Shown: positions 48,666 to 57,306, numbered from the stretch's first letter. The stretch is DNA of 64,000 nucleotides from Alkaliphilus peptidifermentans DSM 18978 (GCF_900101495.1 NZ_FMUS01000019.1:31018-95017), one strand, 5' to 3'. The notes: generated by a model from the letters alone, not told the origin. Made by a program: numbers and translations.

Positions 48666-50154
48666 ATCTAGTTCCCCATGGTCTTGTCTGAACATTTACA
48701 GATTCACCCTCTGAATTTTTAATAAATCCAGCTTTAAAGAGTTCCTTAGCTTTTTGGCTCGCTTTAGCTTGTTCTTTCTCTCTTACTTTTTCTACAAACT
48801 CTGTTAATAATAAAGACGAGGTATAGTAACCTGTAGTTGCTATTGCCACAAAAGCTTCTTTTAAAACTTCATATTCGTTTGAACTACTATTGGCAACCTC
48901 TGCGACAATTTCATCATGGAGTGTTTTACATATTACAACTTCATTACTGTCTGCATACCTATCTTCACACTTATCAGCAGTAGTCGATGAATAACTCAAA
49001 ATAATGTTGTCTTTATTTCCATTGCTTCCTAATCTAGTAGCAATAATATTACCAATGGCACATCCAATACCTACAGAAATATTATTCTGCTTTAGTTTCT
49101 CTTGAATATCAAATCTTTGAGCTAATTCTTGAATTTTTTCATTGATATTAAAAGCACAACGAAGCATTCTAATTCGGTAATCTGTGGAGTCCTGAAAGTC
49201 ATGAAATATTGCAACAATCCTATCACCTTGATATTGAACTTTAACACCATCATCTTCTTCCGTAGTTTCACCCATAATGCTGTAAATCTCTTTTATAACA
49301 TCAGACAAATCATCTAAATTACCATCAGTTTTGTGAAATAATTTTGTAAATCCTCTAATATCAGCACATAACACTCCACCATCAAACTTTTTATTATTAT
49401 TGATAGATACCTTTGAAAAGTTAATTCTTTTAGTGGCACCAGAAAATGAAATCTCACCAATTTTCAGCTTATTAGCTTCATCATTCACTCGCGTTTCAAC
49501 AGTTTTTAATTCTTCTCTAATTTCTTCCATAGTATCTACATCAAAAATTTCACTATACTCTACTTTATAAATCTTGGAATCTTTTATCTTTCCTGAAAGC
49601 TCCTCCATTTCCTCTTCTGTAAGCTCATTAAACCTCTCTTTAATATCTAACGGTAATTTTTTATATAATCTATCCATTATATAAATCATATTTTTACCAG
49701 CATAAGTCTGTATTTTTGCAGAATTATTAGCAACTGCACCAATAGTCGTTTGCTCCTCAGTTTCTTTAAATTCATCTATCTCATACCAGGCAAACGAACC
49801 ATAGTCCATACCTGCATGTACCTTAAAATCAGTATAATTATATTGAGAATACTTACTTATTGTATTAAATATTTCATTATTATAAATGAAACAGGCAACA
49901 ATTGTTTTAAATACCTTAGTTATTTCATCCTTAATATCATCCTCATCTACTTCAAATACCACATGCCCTCTTGCACCCGTATATTTTTCAAGCGTAGCTC
50001 CAAATATACTCAACAACTTAGAAAAGCCGCAAAAATATGTCTGCAGTCTATGAATAGTTCTTTTTAAATCTTCATCTTTTTCTTGTTCTTCTTTAATAAT
50101 GGACATCATGTTTAGCACGTTTACATAGAAATGTATACCTTTAATTTTATTCAT
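48658..50154 (-). CDS. Class III nucleotide cyclase of Pycsar type with tandem cyclase homology domains
   Basis: The C-terminal half (residues about 255-415 of 498) is a class III cyclase domain: metal Asp265 in VLCADIRGFTKLF, Asp311 in VQYQGDRIVAIF, then ISVGIGCAIGNIIATRLGS and a Ser/Asp-rich base-binding region. The N-terminal half repeats the fold (EKYTGARGHVVFEV, DFKVHAGMDYGSFAWYEID, EQTTIGAVANNSAKIQTYAG) without metal Asp residues, so it is probably a pseudo-domain completing the dimer within one chain. With a PycTM-like effector downstream, cUMP or cCMP synthesis upon phage infection is the likely role (inference). ATG 50154 follows AAGGAGGAG. Confidence 0.82.
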   Translation of the reverse strand: MNKIKGIHFYVNVLNMMSIIKEEQEKDEDLKRTIHRLQTYFCGFSKLLSIFGATLEKYTGARGHVVFEVDEDDIKDEITKVFKTIVACFIYNNEIFNTISKYSQYNYTDFKVHAGMDYGSFAWYEIDEFKETEEQTTIGAVANNSAKIQTYAGKNMIYIMDRLYKKLPLDIKERFNELTEEEMEELSGKIKDSKIYKVEYSEIFDVDTMEEIREELKTVETRVNDEANKLKIGEISFSGATKRINFSKVSINNNKKFDGGVLCADIRGFTKLFHKTDGNLDDLSDVIKEIYSIMGETTEEDDGVKVQYQGDRIVAIFHDFQDSTDYRIRMLRCAFNINEKIQELAQRFDIQEKLKQNNISVGIGCAIGNIIATRLGSNGNKDNIILSYSSTTADKCEDRYADSNEVVICKTLHDEIVAEVANSSSNEYEVLKEAFVAIATTGYYTSSLLLTEFVEKVREKEQAKASQKAKELFKAGFIKNSEGESVNVQTRPWGTRYE

Positions 50155-50425
50155 AGTGTTTGAACTCCTCCTTAACAATAATCTTATTTGTAATAATTAC
50201 ATTACAGTTTTTTTATTTTCTGAAGCATTTGTATACCTATATATAATGCATCTTTTTTTGGCCTATCCCTTATCCCATCTCAATACCCCCTTTATTAAAA
50301 ATATTTTTTAAAACCAACTCAACATATATCACTATTAAGAATCTACTTAAAAACGATTTAATAATATGTAAAGCTTAAATAAATTATTATCTGCTATAAA
50401 ACTTAGTTTGTCCTTCTCATAATAT

Positions 50426-50475
50426 AGAATATCATATTATTTTACATTGTCAATGTAAAAGTAAAATATTTTACT
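50426..50475 (-). promoter_or_regulatory. Promoter of the Pycsar-like operon with overlapping palindromic operators
   Basis: On the minus strand TTGACA (50453-50448) is followed after 16 bp by TATTCT (50431-50426). The -35 box is the centre of a perfect 19-bp palindrome, TTTACATTGTCAATGTAAA read on the plus strand (50441-50459). Next to it lies a second perfect palindrome, AGTAAAATATTTTACT (50460-50475). A repressor bound here would block the cyclase promoter. Confidence 0.65.
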
Positions 50476-50511
50476 AAATTTTTTTACTTTTAATTTTTTT
50501 TATATAACGTG

Positions 50512-50540
50512 TTTACTTGTAAGTGTTTTTAGTCTATAAT
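50512..50540 (+). promoter_or_regulatory. Sigma-A promoter of the XRE regulator gene
   Basis: TTTACT (50512-50517), 17 bp, TATAAT (50535-50540); the start codon is 20 bp downstream, after AGAGGTGA. Confidence 0.75.
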
Positions 50541-50559
50541 CTACCTAGAGGTGATTATC

Positions 50560-51600
50560 ATGGCAAAAGTTAATGTTACTAAAGAATTAGCCGAAAAAAT
50601 AAAAGAATTAAGATTAAAAAATAAGGTGAAAGCTATTGACCTTGCAGAACATATAAAAAAAAGCCCTGCCTTTATTTCTAGATTAGAAAATGCAGATATA
50701 AAGACAATTGACTATGAAGAGTTGATAAATATTTTTAAACTTATATCAAAAGGTGAAGATTTAGAGAAGTTACTTGATAGGTTTTCTTTAGAAACAGATG
50801 TCGAATTGGATAAGCAAATATGGTATTTGAATTTCGATACTGTGGAACGTAAAATACCTGTGCCACCTGAGTTAATTGATTACATAAATACTAAAATTAC
50901 CGATCTGGATTTGACTATTCCTTATATAGTTGATTACATTAATAGAAACGAAGATTTAAGGGATTTAATCGAAGACCATAATATTGTCATTAGTAAATAT
51001 GAAAATAATTTATGGCATTTACATACAACCGAAGATGGAAAATCTACTCATTTTATTGTAATGAAATTAAGCTTATCTGAAATTAAGGGTCTTTTAGAAA
51101 AAAAGATTGATACTACTAACTATGTTACAATACAAAGTATAATTTATAATTTGCTTCGCCTCGAATATGAATTAAATGATAAATTGTCAGATGAAGTGAA
51201 TGAAAAAATTAAAGATAATGCTGTAGCAACTTTAAATTCCTATAAATTTTATTCATCGTTAGAAAAAATCAAACTTCTAAAAAATGCTTCTACAGAAAAT
51301 GAGATTAATTCACTATTAAGTGAGTTTGATATCAATAATAGAGAACTGGTAAACGATTTGTTAAACCATATAAGCTTTTTATCCGATTGGAATGTTAAGT
51401 ATACTAATGAAAAAATGAAATTAATTAATAAAAATTTCGAATGGGATTCAAGCTATACTTTAACATTGGCAAGTCTTCCCTTTTATGAACTAAACAACAT
51501 TAGTAAAAGTCTGAAAGGCGATTTATTAGAGAATATAAAAAAACTCATTGAAGAATACAAAAACAAACCCGAAACAGAGAAAACATTTGAAACATACTAA
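50560..51600 (+). CDS. XRE-family helix-turn-helix protein with large C-terminal domain
   Basis: The only plus-strand gene of the element. Residues about 5-60 form a Cro/CI-type HTH (LAEKIKELRLKNKVKAIDLAEHIKKSPAFISRLENADI). The remaining 280 residues are helical, acidic and unrecognised, so it could sense a ligand or protein. It is divergent from the Pycsar-like operon, with palindromes in between, which suggests it controls that operon and itself. ATG 50560 (MAKVNVTKE) follows AGAGGTGAT; the frame opens three codons earlier. Confidence 0.82.
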   Translation: MAKVNVTKELAEKIKELRLKNKVKAIDLAEHIKKSPAFISRLENADIKTIDYEELINIFKLISKGEDLEKLLDRFSLETDVELDKQIWYLNFDTVERKIPVPPELIDYINTKITDLDLTIPYIVDYINRNEDLRDLIEDHNIVISKYENNLWHLHTTEDGKSTHFIVMKLSLSEIKGLLEKKIDTTNYVTIQSIIYNLLRLEYELNDKLSDEVNEKIKDNAVATLNSYKFYSSLEKIKLLKNASTENEINSLLSEFDINNRELVNDLLNHISFLSDWNVKYTNEKMKLINKNFEWDSSYTLTLASLPFYELNNISKSLKGDLLENIKKLIEEYKNKPETEKTFETY

Positions 51601-51847
51601 AACGAATTAAACATACTATGTAAAATTTTTTAACTATCACATTTTAGGATTATTATTTTTCTGATTCTTCCTTTTCAGTCTTTATAACTTTCTTACATTA
51701 GTTTTTCAAATGCTTAGAGCTTAATCCAGATTTAATCTGTATATCTTTAAGTATCACTTTTGGAGTTTAAATATTTATGTTATAATATTTGTAAAGGTGA
51801 GAGAGACATTAGTATATGTTCTTTTAGTCAGAGCAGTAATTCGAGTG

Positions 51848-51900
51848 GGCAAAACAAATAAAGAGTGAAGCAATTTGCTTCACTCTTTATTTGTTTTGTC
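51848..51900. terminator. Bidirectional terminator between the XRE gene and the 57-aa ORF
   Basis: AAACAAATAAAGAGTGAAGC pairs perfectly with its mirror around AATTT; the 57-aa ORF stop lies in the right arm. The rest of 51601-51848 has a TATAAT-like box and a purine-rich stretch but no credible gene. Confidence 0.85.
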
Positions 51901-52060
51901 GTGTCTTCTTCTTTAAAATTTTATTTACAGTTTCATCAGATGTCTTATAATAATCATATTCTATAAGAGTTTCTTTTAGAGAGACAAAACATTGATGCGA
52001 TTGTAAATCAATATCTTCTTTTTTTTTAGTGAATTTACCTTTCTCATTTCCTTTTGTCAT
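51887..52060 (-). CDS. Small hypothetical protein (57 aa) downstream of the restriction enzyme
   Basis: A short lysine-rich protein begins MTKGNEKGKFTKKKEDIDLQ and ends NKILKKKTRQNK, with GAGAGGTG five bases before the ATG. It ends in a strong terminator. It is about 215 bp downstream of the RMS gene in the same direction and may be transcribed with it. No family is recognised. The ribosome site and terminator are the support for calling it a gene. Confidence 0.55.
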   Translation of the reverse strand: MTKGNEKGKFTKKKEDIDLQSHQCFVSLKETLIEYDYYKTSDETVNKILKKKTRQNK

Positions 52061-52276
52061 AAAAACACCTCTCGTTAAATAGTTTTATATACATACATCA
52101 ATAAACTACTCAGAACAAAAAACCTGTTGGTCTCTAATCTAAATATGCTACTTTATTATAAACTCAATTGAGTTAAATCAAAGTGTAAAGATATACCCCA
52201 TACCCACTTTTGTTTCTTGGATGAATTATTAAGAACCCCTAGCATTACTGACTAGAACATTAATGTACATAGCCGT

Positions 52277-55200
52277 TTATTCTATATACTTTTTAATTAT
52301 CTGTTCTTTTTTCTCATCCTTAGTCGATAATTTTGCTTCTATTTGAGCTATTTGTTTTTCTAGTCTTTCTGCTTTAGCAACTATTTTTAATTGCACATTA
52401 ATTGGTGGTATAGGAACTTGAATTGTAGAAAGCATAGTTTGATTAACACTTTTAATATTAGCACCTTTTGGGTCAGTTGTTATTGCACTTCTAACCGTTT
52501 CAGTTCTTAAACAGTAACATAAATATTTAGAGTTAACTTTTGGAGAATTCGATCTAATTCTAATAGTAAACCCAGAATATGAAGTGTCCTTTTTCAATTT
52601 GTTAATATAAATAAAACGACCAACTAAATTTGCAGATCCATTTGAACGAACAACTAAAATATCACCTTCCTTTAGTTTGTAACTATCAGTAAGTTTCCCA
52701 TCTATTCTAACATCAACCAATTTGTCGAGATTCGGCGAAAAATCTTCAAGGAAATCTTTAACTCCAACAATAGTTACTAGGTCACCTGAGCTTTTTTCAT
52801 TGTAATTAAGTCCATTTTTAAAATCCGCAATATTACCCAATCTGTCATTTTTATAATTTAGATTTAAGAATATGTTATTCAGTTGATTGTTTAAGTTTCT
52901 TAACTTATCTCTCTCTTCTTTTTCACTTCTTTCTACGTCTTCTATTTCAGAAATAATTTTTTCCTGAACAGCTTTAGGTGGTAGAGGCACTGGAAAACTA
53001 TTGAGCATTTGCTGATTAACATGCAAAACACCTGGATTATTTGTTAAATATGCTAACTTATAAGCATTAAATCTTAAGTAATATGCTAAGTATTCAACTA
53101 TTACTTTATCAGTATCACAAATAATTGAATTGATTTGTTGGTTTGTTGTCAATTTAATTTTGTTGATACATACTTTTCCAATTGTAGCTGTGCAACTAAC
53201 AAGGATTGAGTTTTCTGGAATAAGCTTTACCTTTTTATCATCTACAGCTTTTTGTGATACATGTTGACTTGTTTCACTAACATATAAACTCCTTTCAGGA
53301 AAATCAGGTACTGTAATCCACGGAATTTCTTTTTTTAACCAATAAGTATTATTACTTTTAAGAGGTGTGCTTCCGTTAATTATATTTTTTGCTAACATTG
53401 ACAATTTCGTAATAGGCCATATGCTAACTAATTTTACTCTCTTTTTAGCATTTATAGAAATTACCTTTTCAAAATCTAATGTCTTAAAATTAATCAGATC
53501 GTTAAGATTAAAAGATGAAAGATTCTCTTTTAGACTTTCAGCAATTTCTTTCTGCCGACCTAAAAAGGCTTGATACACATAACTGTTAGCCTTTTCCTCG
53601 TTTAAGTGGTTTTCATCATCATAAAGTTTTGTTATTGGTTTGCCATTTTCGTCACGATACATTTTTATGCCTTCGTGCCCACGTCTACTACTAAACTCAT
53701 ATCCAATAAAATTTTTTTCTGCTTGTTTTTCACCTACTTTTATTAAAACAGTTTGTTGTGGATACGTTAAAAAGAAATAAAGCATCTTATCTCGTTCCCG
53801 AGCAAATACCTGTTCATAAAATCTTCTTTCCAATTCAGCTTGTTGCTCATCTTGCGTTTTATTCTTAAAGGCCTTCTTAATCTTCAGGTTTTTAATTTCG
53901 GCCAAGTCATCAAACCAAGCTTTATATTCTGTAAATAATTCATGTTTTAATATAGCTAAATTAGGTTCTTTGTTTATTAGTGTAATGTAGTCTTTCAACT
54001 CCAAACCTTCAAAAACCTCAGCTACATATTTACTAAATGCGTTCCTAATACCATTTACAATATCTTCCTTGGGTTTGTTAAAGAAATTTTTAATGACAGT
54101 CTCTATCTTTTTCCAATCATTGTTGGCCTTTCGTTCTAAAAACAGAGTCACGGTATTAGTACCTGTTGCCATAAATGTATTGGACCCAAATTCAGCAATA
54201 GCTTTTATATCGAAATACTTTAAAATTATTTCTCTAGCATCAGTGTAAATACCAGAATTGCTCAGAATAGAACTGGGCAAAATAATTCCAGCCCACCCAC
54301 CTGATCTTAATAATTGCTTGGCACGTTCAATAAACAAACACTCAATCTCAGAACTTTCATATGTCAATCTTTTAAACAATTCAAATGATGCTTCGCCGTG
54401 TTTTAGTGTATTCTTAAAGGCAGAAACAGAATATGGTGGATTCGCAATTAATATATCAAAAGCTCCATTATCTTTTGGATTGTCTTTACTTATTTCTTTG
54501 AGTTTACCTTTGTAGTCAATACTTTTTTGAAAATGGTCTAATCCATCTGCGTGTATCACATTAGCCAAACCATCACCATTTAGGAAGCAACTTACTTTTG
54601 CAGTTTTTACCAATCGGTAATCAGCTTCAATACCATAAACATAATCATATGCCCAATCAAACGGGTTAATTTTCCAACCACTCAAGTTCCGTTTTACCGA
54701 AGGTTTTTGTTTTTGCTCATTTATATCTTGTATAATATTTTGCACTTCGTCCATTGCCTCAGTTAAAAAGTGACCGCTACCTGCTGCAAAATCAATAATA
54801 TAAGGAAGAAAATGAGTTTCGTCATTTTCAATCTTTCGACTTATTAACTCACGTATGGGTAAAGATGAAATAATAAATTTTGCAATAGGGACAGGAGTGA
54901 AAAATTGACCTGCCTCTTGTTTTATTCCTGTACTTAAAAGCAACTCGAAAAAGTCTCCTAAGAATTGTTGTTTGTGACCGTAGCGAATCTGATAAGGTTG
55001 AAGCAATTCAACCACTTCGCGAACTACTACAGCATTTTCTTTAAACGACTTTTCATCAAACACTTCTTTAAAAGCAAATTCATTGTTTTTATGTAATCGA
55101 ACTCGTGTAAACATATCGCGAATTTGATCCCGTACGGTTGAATCAAGAGCGTAAAGTTTTTGTTCAATCTCCCCATCATTGTAGTCAGTAACTTCTTTGG

Positions 55201-56116
55201 TTAAATACTCTTTCATCCCTTGCTTGTATAAATCCGAAAGGCGTTTTTGCAAATCTTCGTCTGTATCAGTATCTAACCATTGAAATTTAAGTTCTTCTGT
55301 TGGTTTACGGTCTTCATCTACAATTTTACAAAGAAACAAGTTAAATATTTTGTTAAAGGCGTTGGGCTTGTCAGAAACTACATTATGCCTAAGGATTTCA
55401 GCAAATTGATTAAAAATTCGACCGCTATCCTCTTCCGTAAGCTCTTTAAGCCCTCTTCTTGTTAAGGCCTTAATTTCAATGTCGTATGCATTAGCCCAAT
55501 CTTCAAAAATTCCATTATCTTTAAAATTCTTGTTCCAATGATCAAAAATCTCTTTTTGATTAGTTAACTCTCTCCAAACTTCATTCACTTTTACTATTTC
55601 ATTAGAAAACTCAATCTTGCCATCTATCACCCGCGAAGTATATAGGCATAAGTATTGAGCTGCTTTATCTTGTTGGTAGTATGAAAACAACTGACCTCCA
55701 TCCCGTTGCATCTTCTTTTTCTCTCTATCATATTCATCACCCCATGTTTTACACTCAATCATTAAGTAAGCTTTATTCTCCTTATCTAATACGAGAATAT
55801 CTAACTTGCCTTTTTCTTTTTTTCCCATTGGCCATTTATGCTCTAACGAAAGTTTATCAGGTGCATAACCTTTCTCTAGAACTCTGTTAACACACTCTAG
55901 AACAACAAAATTTTCGCTGTTATCAAAATTGCTAGTTGTTAAATCACCTATTTCAATTTTTGTTCCATAGTCTATTTTTTCTTGATTAAAATCTATCTTG
56001 ATCAAATACTTATTATGGTAATCATACTCCTTGTAAAAAATATCTTTATTACTATCAATCTGTTTAAACCCTAATGAATCTATTATTTCTTTTATTTGTG
56101 TTTTCCTTATTTTCAA
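52277..56116 (-). CDS. Single-chain restriction-modification-specificity enzyme (type IIG/IIB-like RMS)
   Basis: The 1279-residue protein joins three parts. The N-terminal nuclease has D108 and E123-x-K125 (KLDILVLDKENKAYLMIECKTW, PD-(D/E)XK). The adenine-N6 methyltransferase has motif I FAAGSGHF (445-452) and motif IV NPPY (561-564). The C-terminal 400 residues resemble a type I HsdS with two target recognition domains (WPITKLSMLAKNI... and DRLGNIADFKNGL...) separated by helical spacers. AloI-like enzymes with this layout cut on both sides of a bipartite site. TTG 56116 is preferred to ATG 56122 because AGGAG is too close to the latter. No separate HsdR is present. Confidence 0.88.
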   Translation of the reverse strand: MKIRKTQIKEIIDSLGFKQIDSNKDIFYKEYDYHNKYLIKIDFNQEKIDYGTKIEIGDLTTSNFDNSENFVVLECVNRVLEKGYAPDKLSLEHKWPMGKKEKGKLDILVLDKENKAYLMIECKTWGDEYDREKKKMQRDGGQLFSYYQQDKAAQYLCLYTSRVIDGKIEFSNEIVKVNEVWRELTNQKEIFDHWNKNFKDNGIFEDWANAYDIEIKALTRRGLKELTEEDSGRIFNQFAEILRHNVVSDKPNAFNKIFNLFLCKIVDEDRKPTEELKFQWLDTDTDEDLQKRLSDLYKQGMKEYLTKEVTDYNDGEIEQKLYALDSTVRDQIRDMFTRVRLHKNNEFAFKEVFDEKSFKENAVVVREVVELLQPYQIRYGHKQQFLGDFFELLLSTGIKQEAGQFFTPVPIAKFIISSLPIRELISRKIENDETHFLPYIIDFAAGSGHFLTEAMDEVQNIIQDINEQKQKPSVKRNLSGWKINPFDWAYDYVYGIEADYRLVKTAKVSCFLNGDGLANVIHADGLDHFQKSIDYKGKLKEISKDNPKDNGAFDILIANPPYSVSAFKNTLKHGEASFELFKRLTYESSEIECLFIERAKQLLRSGGWAGIILPSSILSNSGIYTDAREIILKYFDIKAIAEFGSNTFMATGTNTVTLFLERKANNDWKKIETVIKNFFNKPKEDIVNGIRNAFSKYVAEVFEGLELKDYITLINKEPNLAILKHELFTEYKAWFDDLAEIKNLKIKKAFKNKTQDEQQAELERRFYEQVFARERDKMLYFFLTYPQQTVLIKVGEKQAEKNFIGYEFSSRRGHEGIKMYRDENGKPITKLYDDENHLNEEKANSYVYQAFLGRQKEIAESLKENLSSFNLNDLINFKTLDFEKVISINAKKRVKLVSIWPITKLSMLAKNIINGSTPLKSNNTYWLKKEIPWITVPDFPERSLYVSETSQHVSQKAVDDKKVKLIPENSILVSCTATIGKVCINKIKLTTNQQINSIICDTDKVIVEYLAYYLRFNAYKLAYLTNNPGVLHVNQQMLNSFPVPLPPKAVQEKIISEIEDVERSEKEERDKLRNLNNQLNNIFLNLNYKNDRLGNIADFKNGLNYNEKSSGDLVTIVGVKDFLEDFSPNLDKLVDVRIDGKLTDSYKLKEGDILVVRSNGSANLVGRFIYINKLKKDTSYSGFTIRIRSNSPKVNSKYLCYCLRTETVRSAITTDPKGANIKSVNQTMLSTIQVPIPPINVQLKIVAKAERLEKQIAQIEAKLSTKDEKKEQIIKKYIE

Positions 56117-56308
56117 AATCATTCTCCTCTCAGAGATTTTAGTTCATCATGATGCATCAGACGTCATAGGACTCTGTTAAAACAAGCACCGTGAATAGTA
56201 CAAACTAATACTTCTATGTAATTATAGCTTATAATGATATTATAAAAAAAATATCGACCTCATGATGCAGAATACACATTTCACTCAATTACATTGTCAT
56301 TTCTCACT

Positions 56309-56797
56309 CTAATATCCCATGGTACTACCCAACGAGTCATCATCATCTATCCAATCCTGTACCTTTACTAGCCTATATAAGTCTCGATTATCTCTAATAA
56401 CAACATTATCTATTCCTGCATTTATTATCAATCTTTTACACATGGTACAAGAATTAGCATTCTCAACTAATTTACCAGTTTCCATATCTTTTCCTACCAG
56501 ATACAGGGTTGATTCTAGCATATTCCTTCTGCTAGTAGATATTATACAATTTGCCTCAGCATGCACGCTTCTGCATTTTTCATAGTTTTGTCCTCTTTGT
56601 ATACCAAGCTTTTTTCTCATGCAATACCCTAAATCAGAACAATTCACTCTCCCCCTTGGAGCTCCACTATATCCTGTAGATATTATTTCATCATTTTTTA
56701 CTATAATAGCACCGTAGTTTCTTCTTAGACATGTTCCCCTTTCAAGAACTGTTTCTGCAATGTCTAAGTAGTAATTATGCTTATCTCGTCTTTGCAT
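56309..56797 (-). CDS. dCMP deaminase carried by the transposon
   Basis: A complete 162-residue cytidine/deoxycytidylate deaminase: GTCLRRNYGAIIVKNDEIISTGYSGAPRG, zinc ligand and Glu in CRSVHAEANCI, and the cysteine pair in SCTMCKRLIINAGIDNVV (usual PCxxC with Ser for Pro). It would make dUMP from dCMP for dTTP synthesis. It is clearly different in sequence from the split host comEB. It lies 21 bp downstream of tnpC in the same direction, so it looks like part of the core transposition operon. A defensive nucleotide-depletion role is a less likely alternative. Confidence 0.92.
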   Translation of the reverse strand: MQRRDKHNYYLDIAETVLERGTCLRRNYGAIIVKNDEIISTGYSGAPRGRVNCSDLGYCMRKKLGIQRGQNYEKCRSVHAEANCIISTSRRNMLESTLYLVGKDMETGKLVENANSCTMCKRLIINAGIDNVVIRDNRDLYRLVKVQDWIDDDDSLGSTMGY

Positions 56798-56817
56798 AAC
56801 TCAATTCGCCCCTTTAT

Positions 56818-57306
56818 TTACTGTTTATTTAAGAGATCAATTTGTCCCTTGAGAATAGCATTCTCACTTTCTAGCTCTACGATTTTTAATAAGTAAACGC
56901 TATTCATTTCTTCTAAAGATTCATTTTCTTTTCGTAGTTTTTCCATTTCACTAACTTTTTTCACGAGCAGATTCTCTAGATTCTTTAGTTTAGTTTCATT
57001 CTTTTTCATAATGTCTATAATCATTGATTTAACTTCACTTTGAGTATAATTCACATTATGAATATCTAAATATTCAATGTGATCGTTTACCTGAGTCTTG
57101 GCAATTGCAGTTAATGCAATACTTTTATAATCAGAATTTGTATAAATTGTCTTTGGCGCAATTCCTGCCTTCTTAGCTATTATAGGAATAGATAAGGGCT
57201 TGGGGATTGCTTTATTCTTTTCTATGCTTTTATTATAGCTTCTTCTCCACGTATATACAAGTTGATTGCAAGCGTCTCTGATTGTAGAAATGGTATTTTC
57301 TTTCAT
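56818..57306 (-). CDS. tnpC: TnpC-like accessory transposition protein (DUF6262 type)
   Basis: The 162-residue protein has an N-terminal helix-turn-helix-like segment (LSIPIIAKKAGIAPKTIYTNSDYKSI) and a C-terminal coiled coil (ENLLVKKVSEMEKLRKENESLEEMN...). This is the layout of the TnpC proteins in Tn554-family elements, which affect orientation and efficiency of transposition. It lies 5 bp after the 735-aa recombinase. Slightly longer than Tn554 TnpC (about 125 aa). Confidence 0.82.
   Translation of the reverse strand: MKENTISTIRDACNQLVYTWRRSYNKSIEKNKAIPKPLSIPIIAKKAGIAPKTIYTNSDYKSIALTAIAKTQVNDHIEYLDIHNVNYTQSEVKSMIIDIMKKNETKLKNLENLLVKKVSEMEKLRKENESLEEMNSVYLLKIVELESENAILKGQIDLLNKQ

Larger units (their letters stand above)
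50155..50550. other. Divergent regulatory region between cyclase and XRE regulator genes
   Basis: The 396-bp AT-rich spacer has no coding signal. It holds divergent promoters and two adjacent palindromes (listed separately). The segment 50180-50425, on the cyclase side, is a leader of about 250 nt in which I see no clear structure. Confidence 0.65.

Noticed and set aside
47461..50154. CBASS operon
   Set aside because: The nucleotide-generating protein has class III cyclase motifs (CADIRGF, QGDRIVAIF) and not the GS...D-x-D nucleotidyltransferase motif of a CD-NTase, so it is Pycsar-like and not CBASS despite the E2-like gene.
51800..51870. Short plus-strand ORF starting GTG (about 23 codons) behind AAAGG
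   Set aside because: Too short, its end lies in the terminator palindrome and there is no recognisable protein; it may be a remnant or chance.
56123..56308. Operator for a restriction controller protein (TGATGCATCA-like repeats)
   Set aside because: Two weak ATGATGCA copies were seen, but no controller gene lies near and the symmetry is short, so no feature is claimed.
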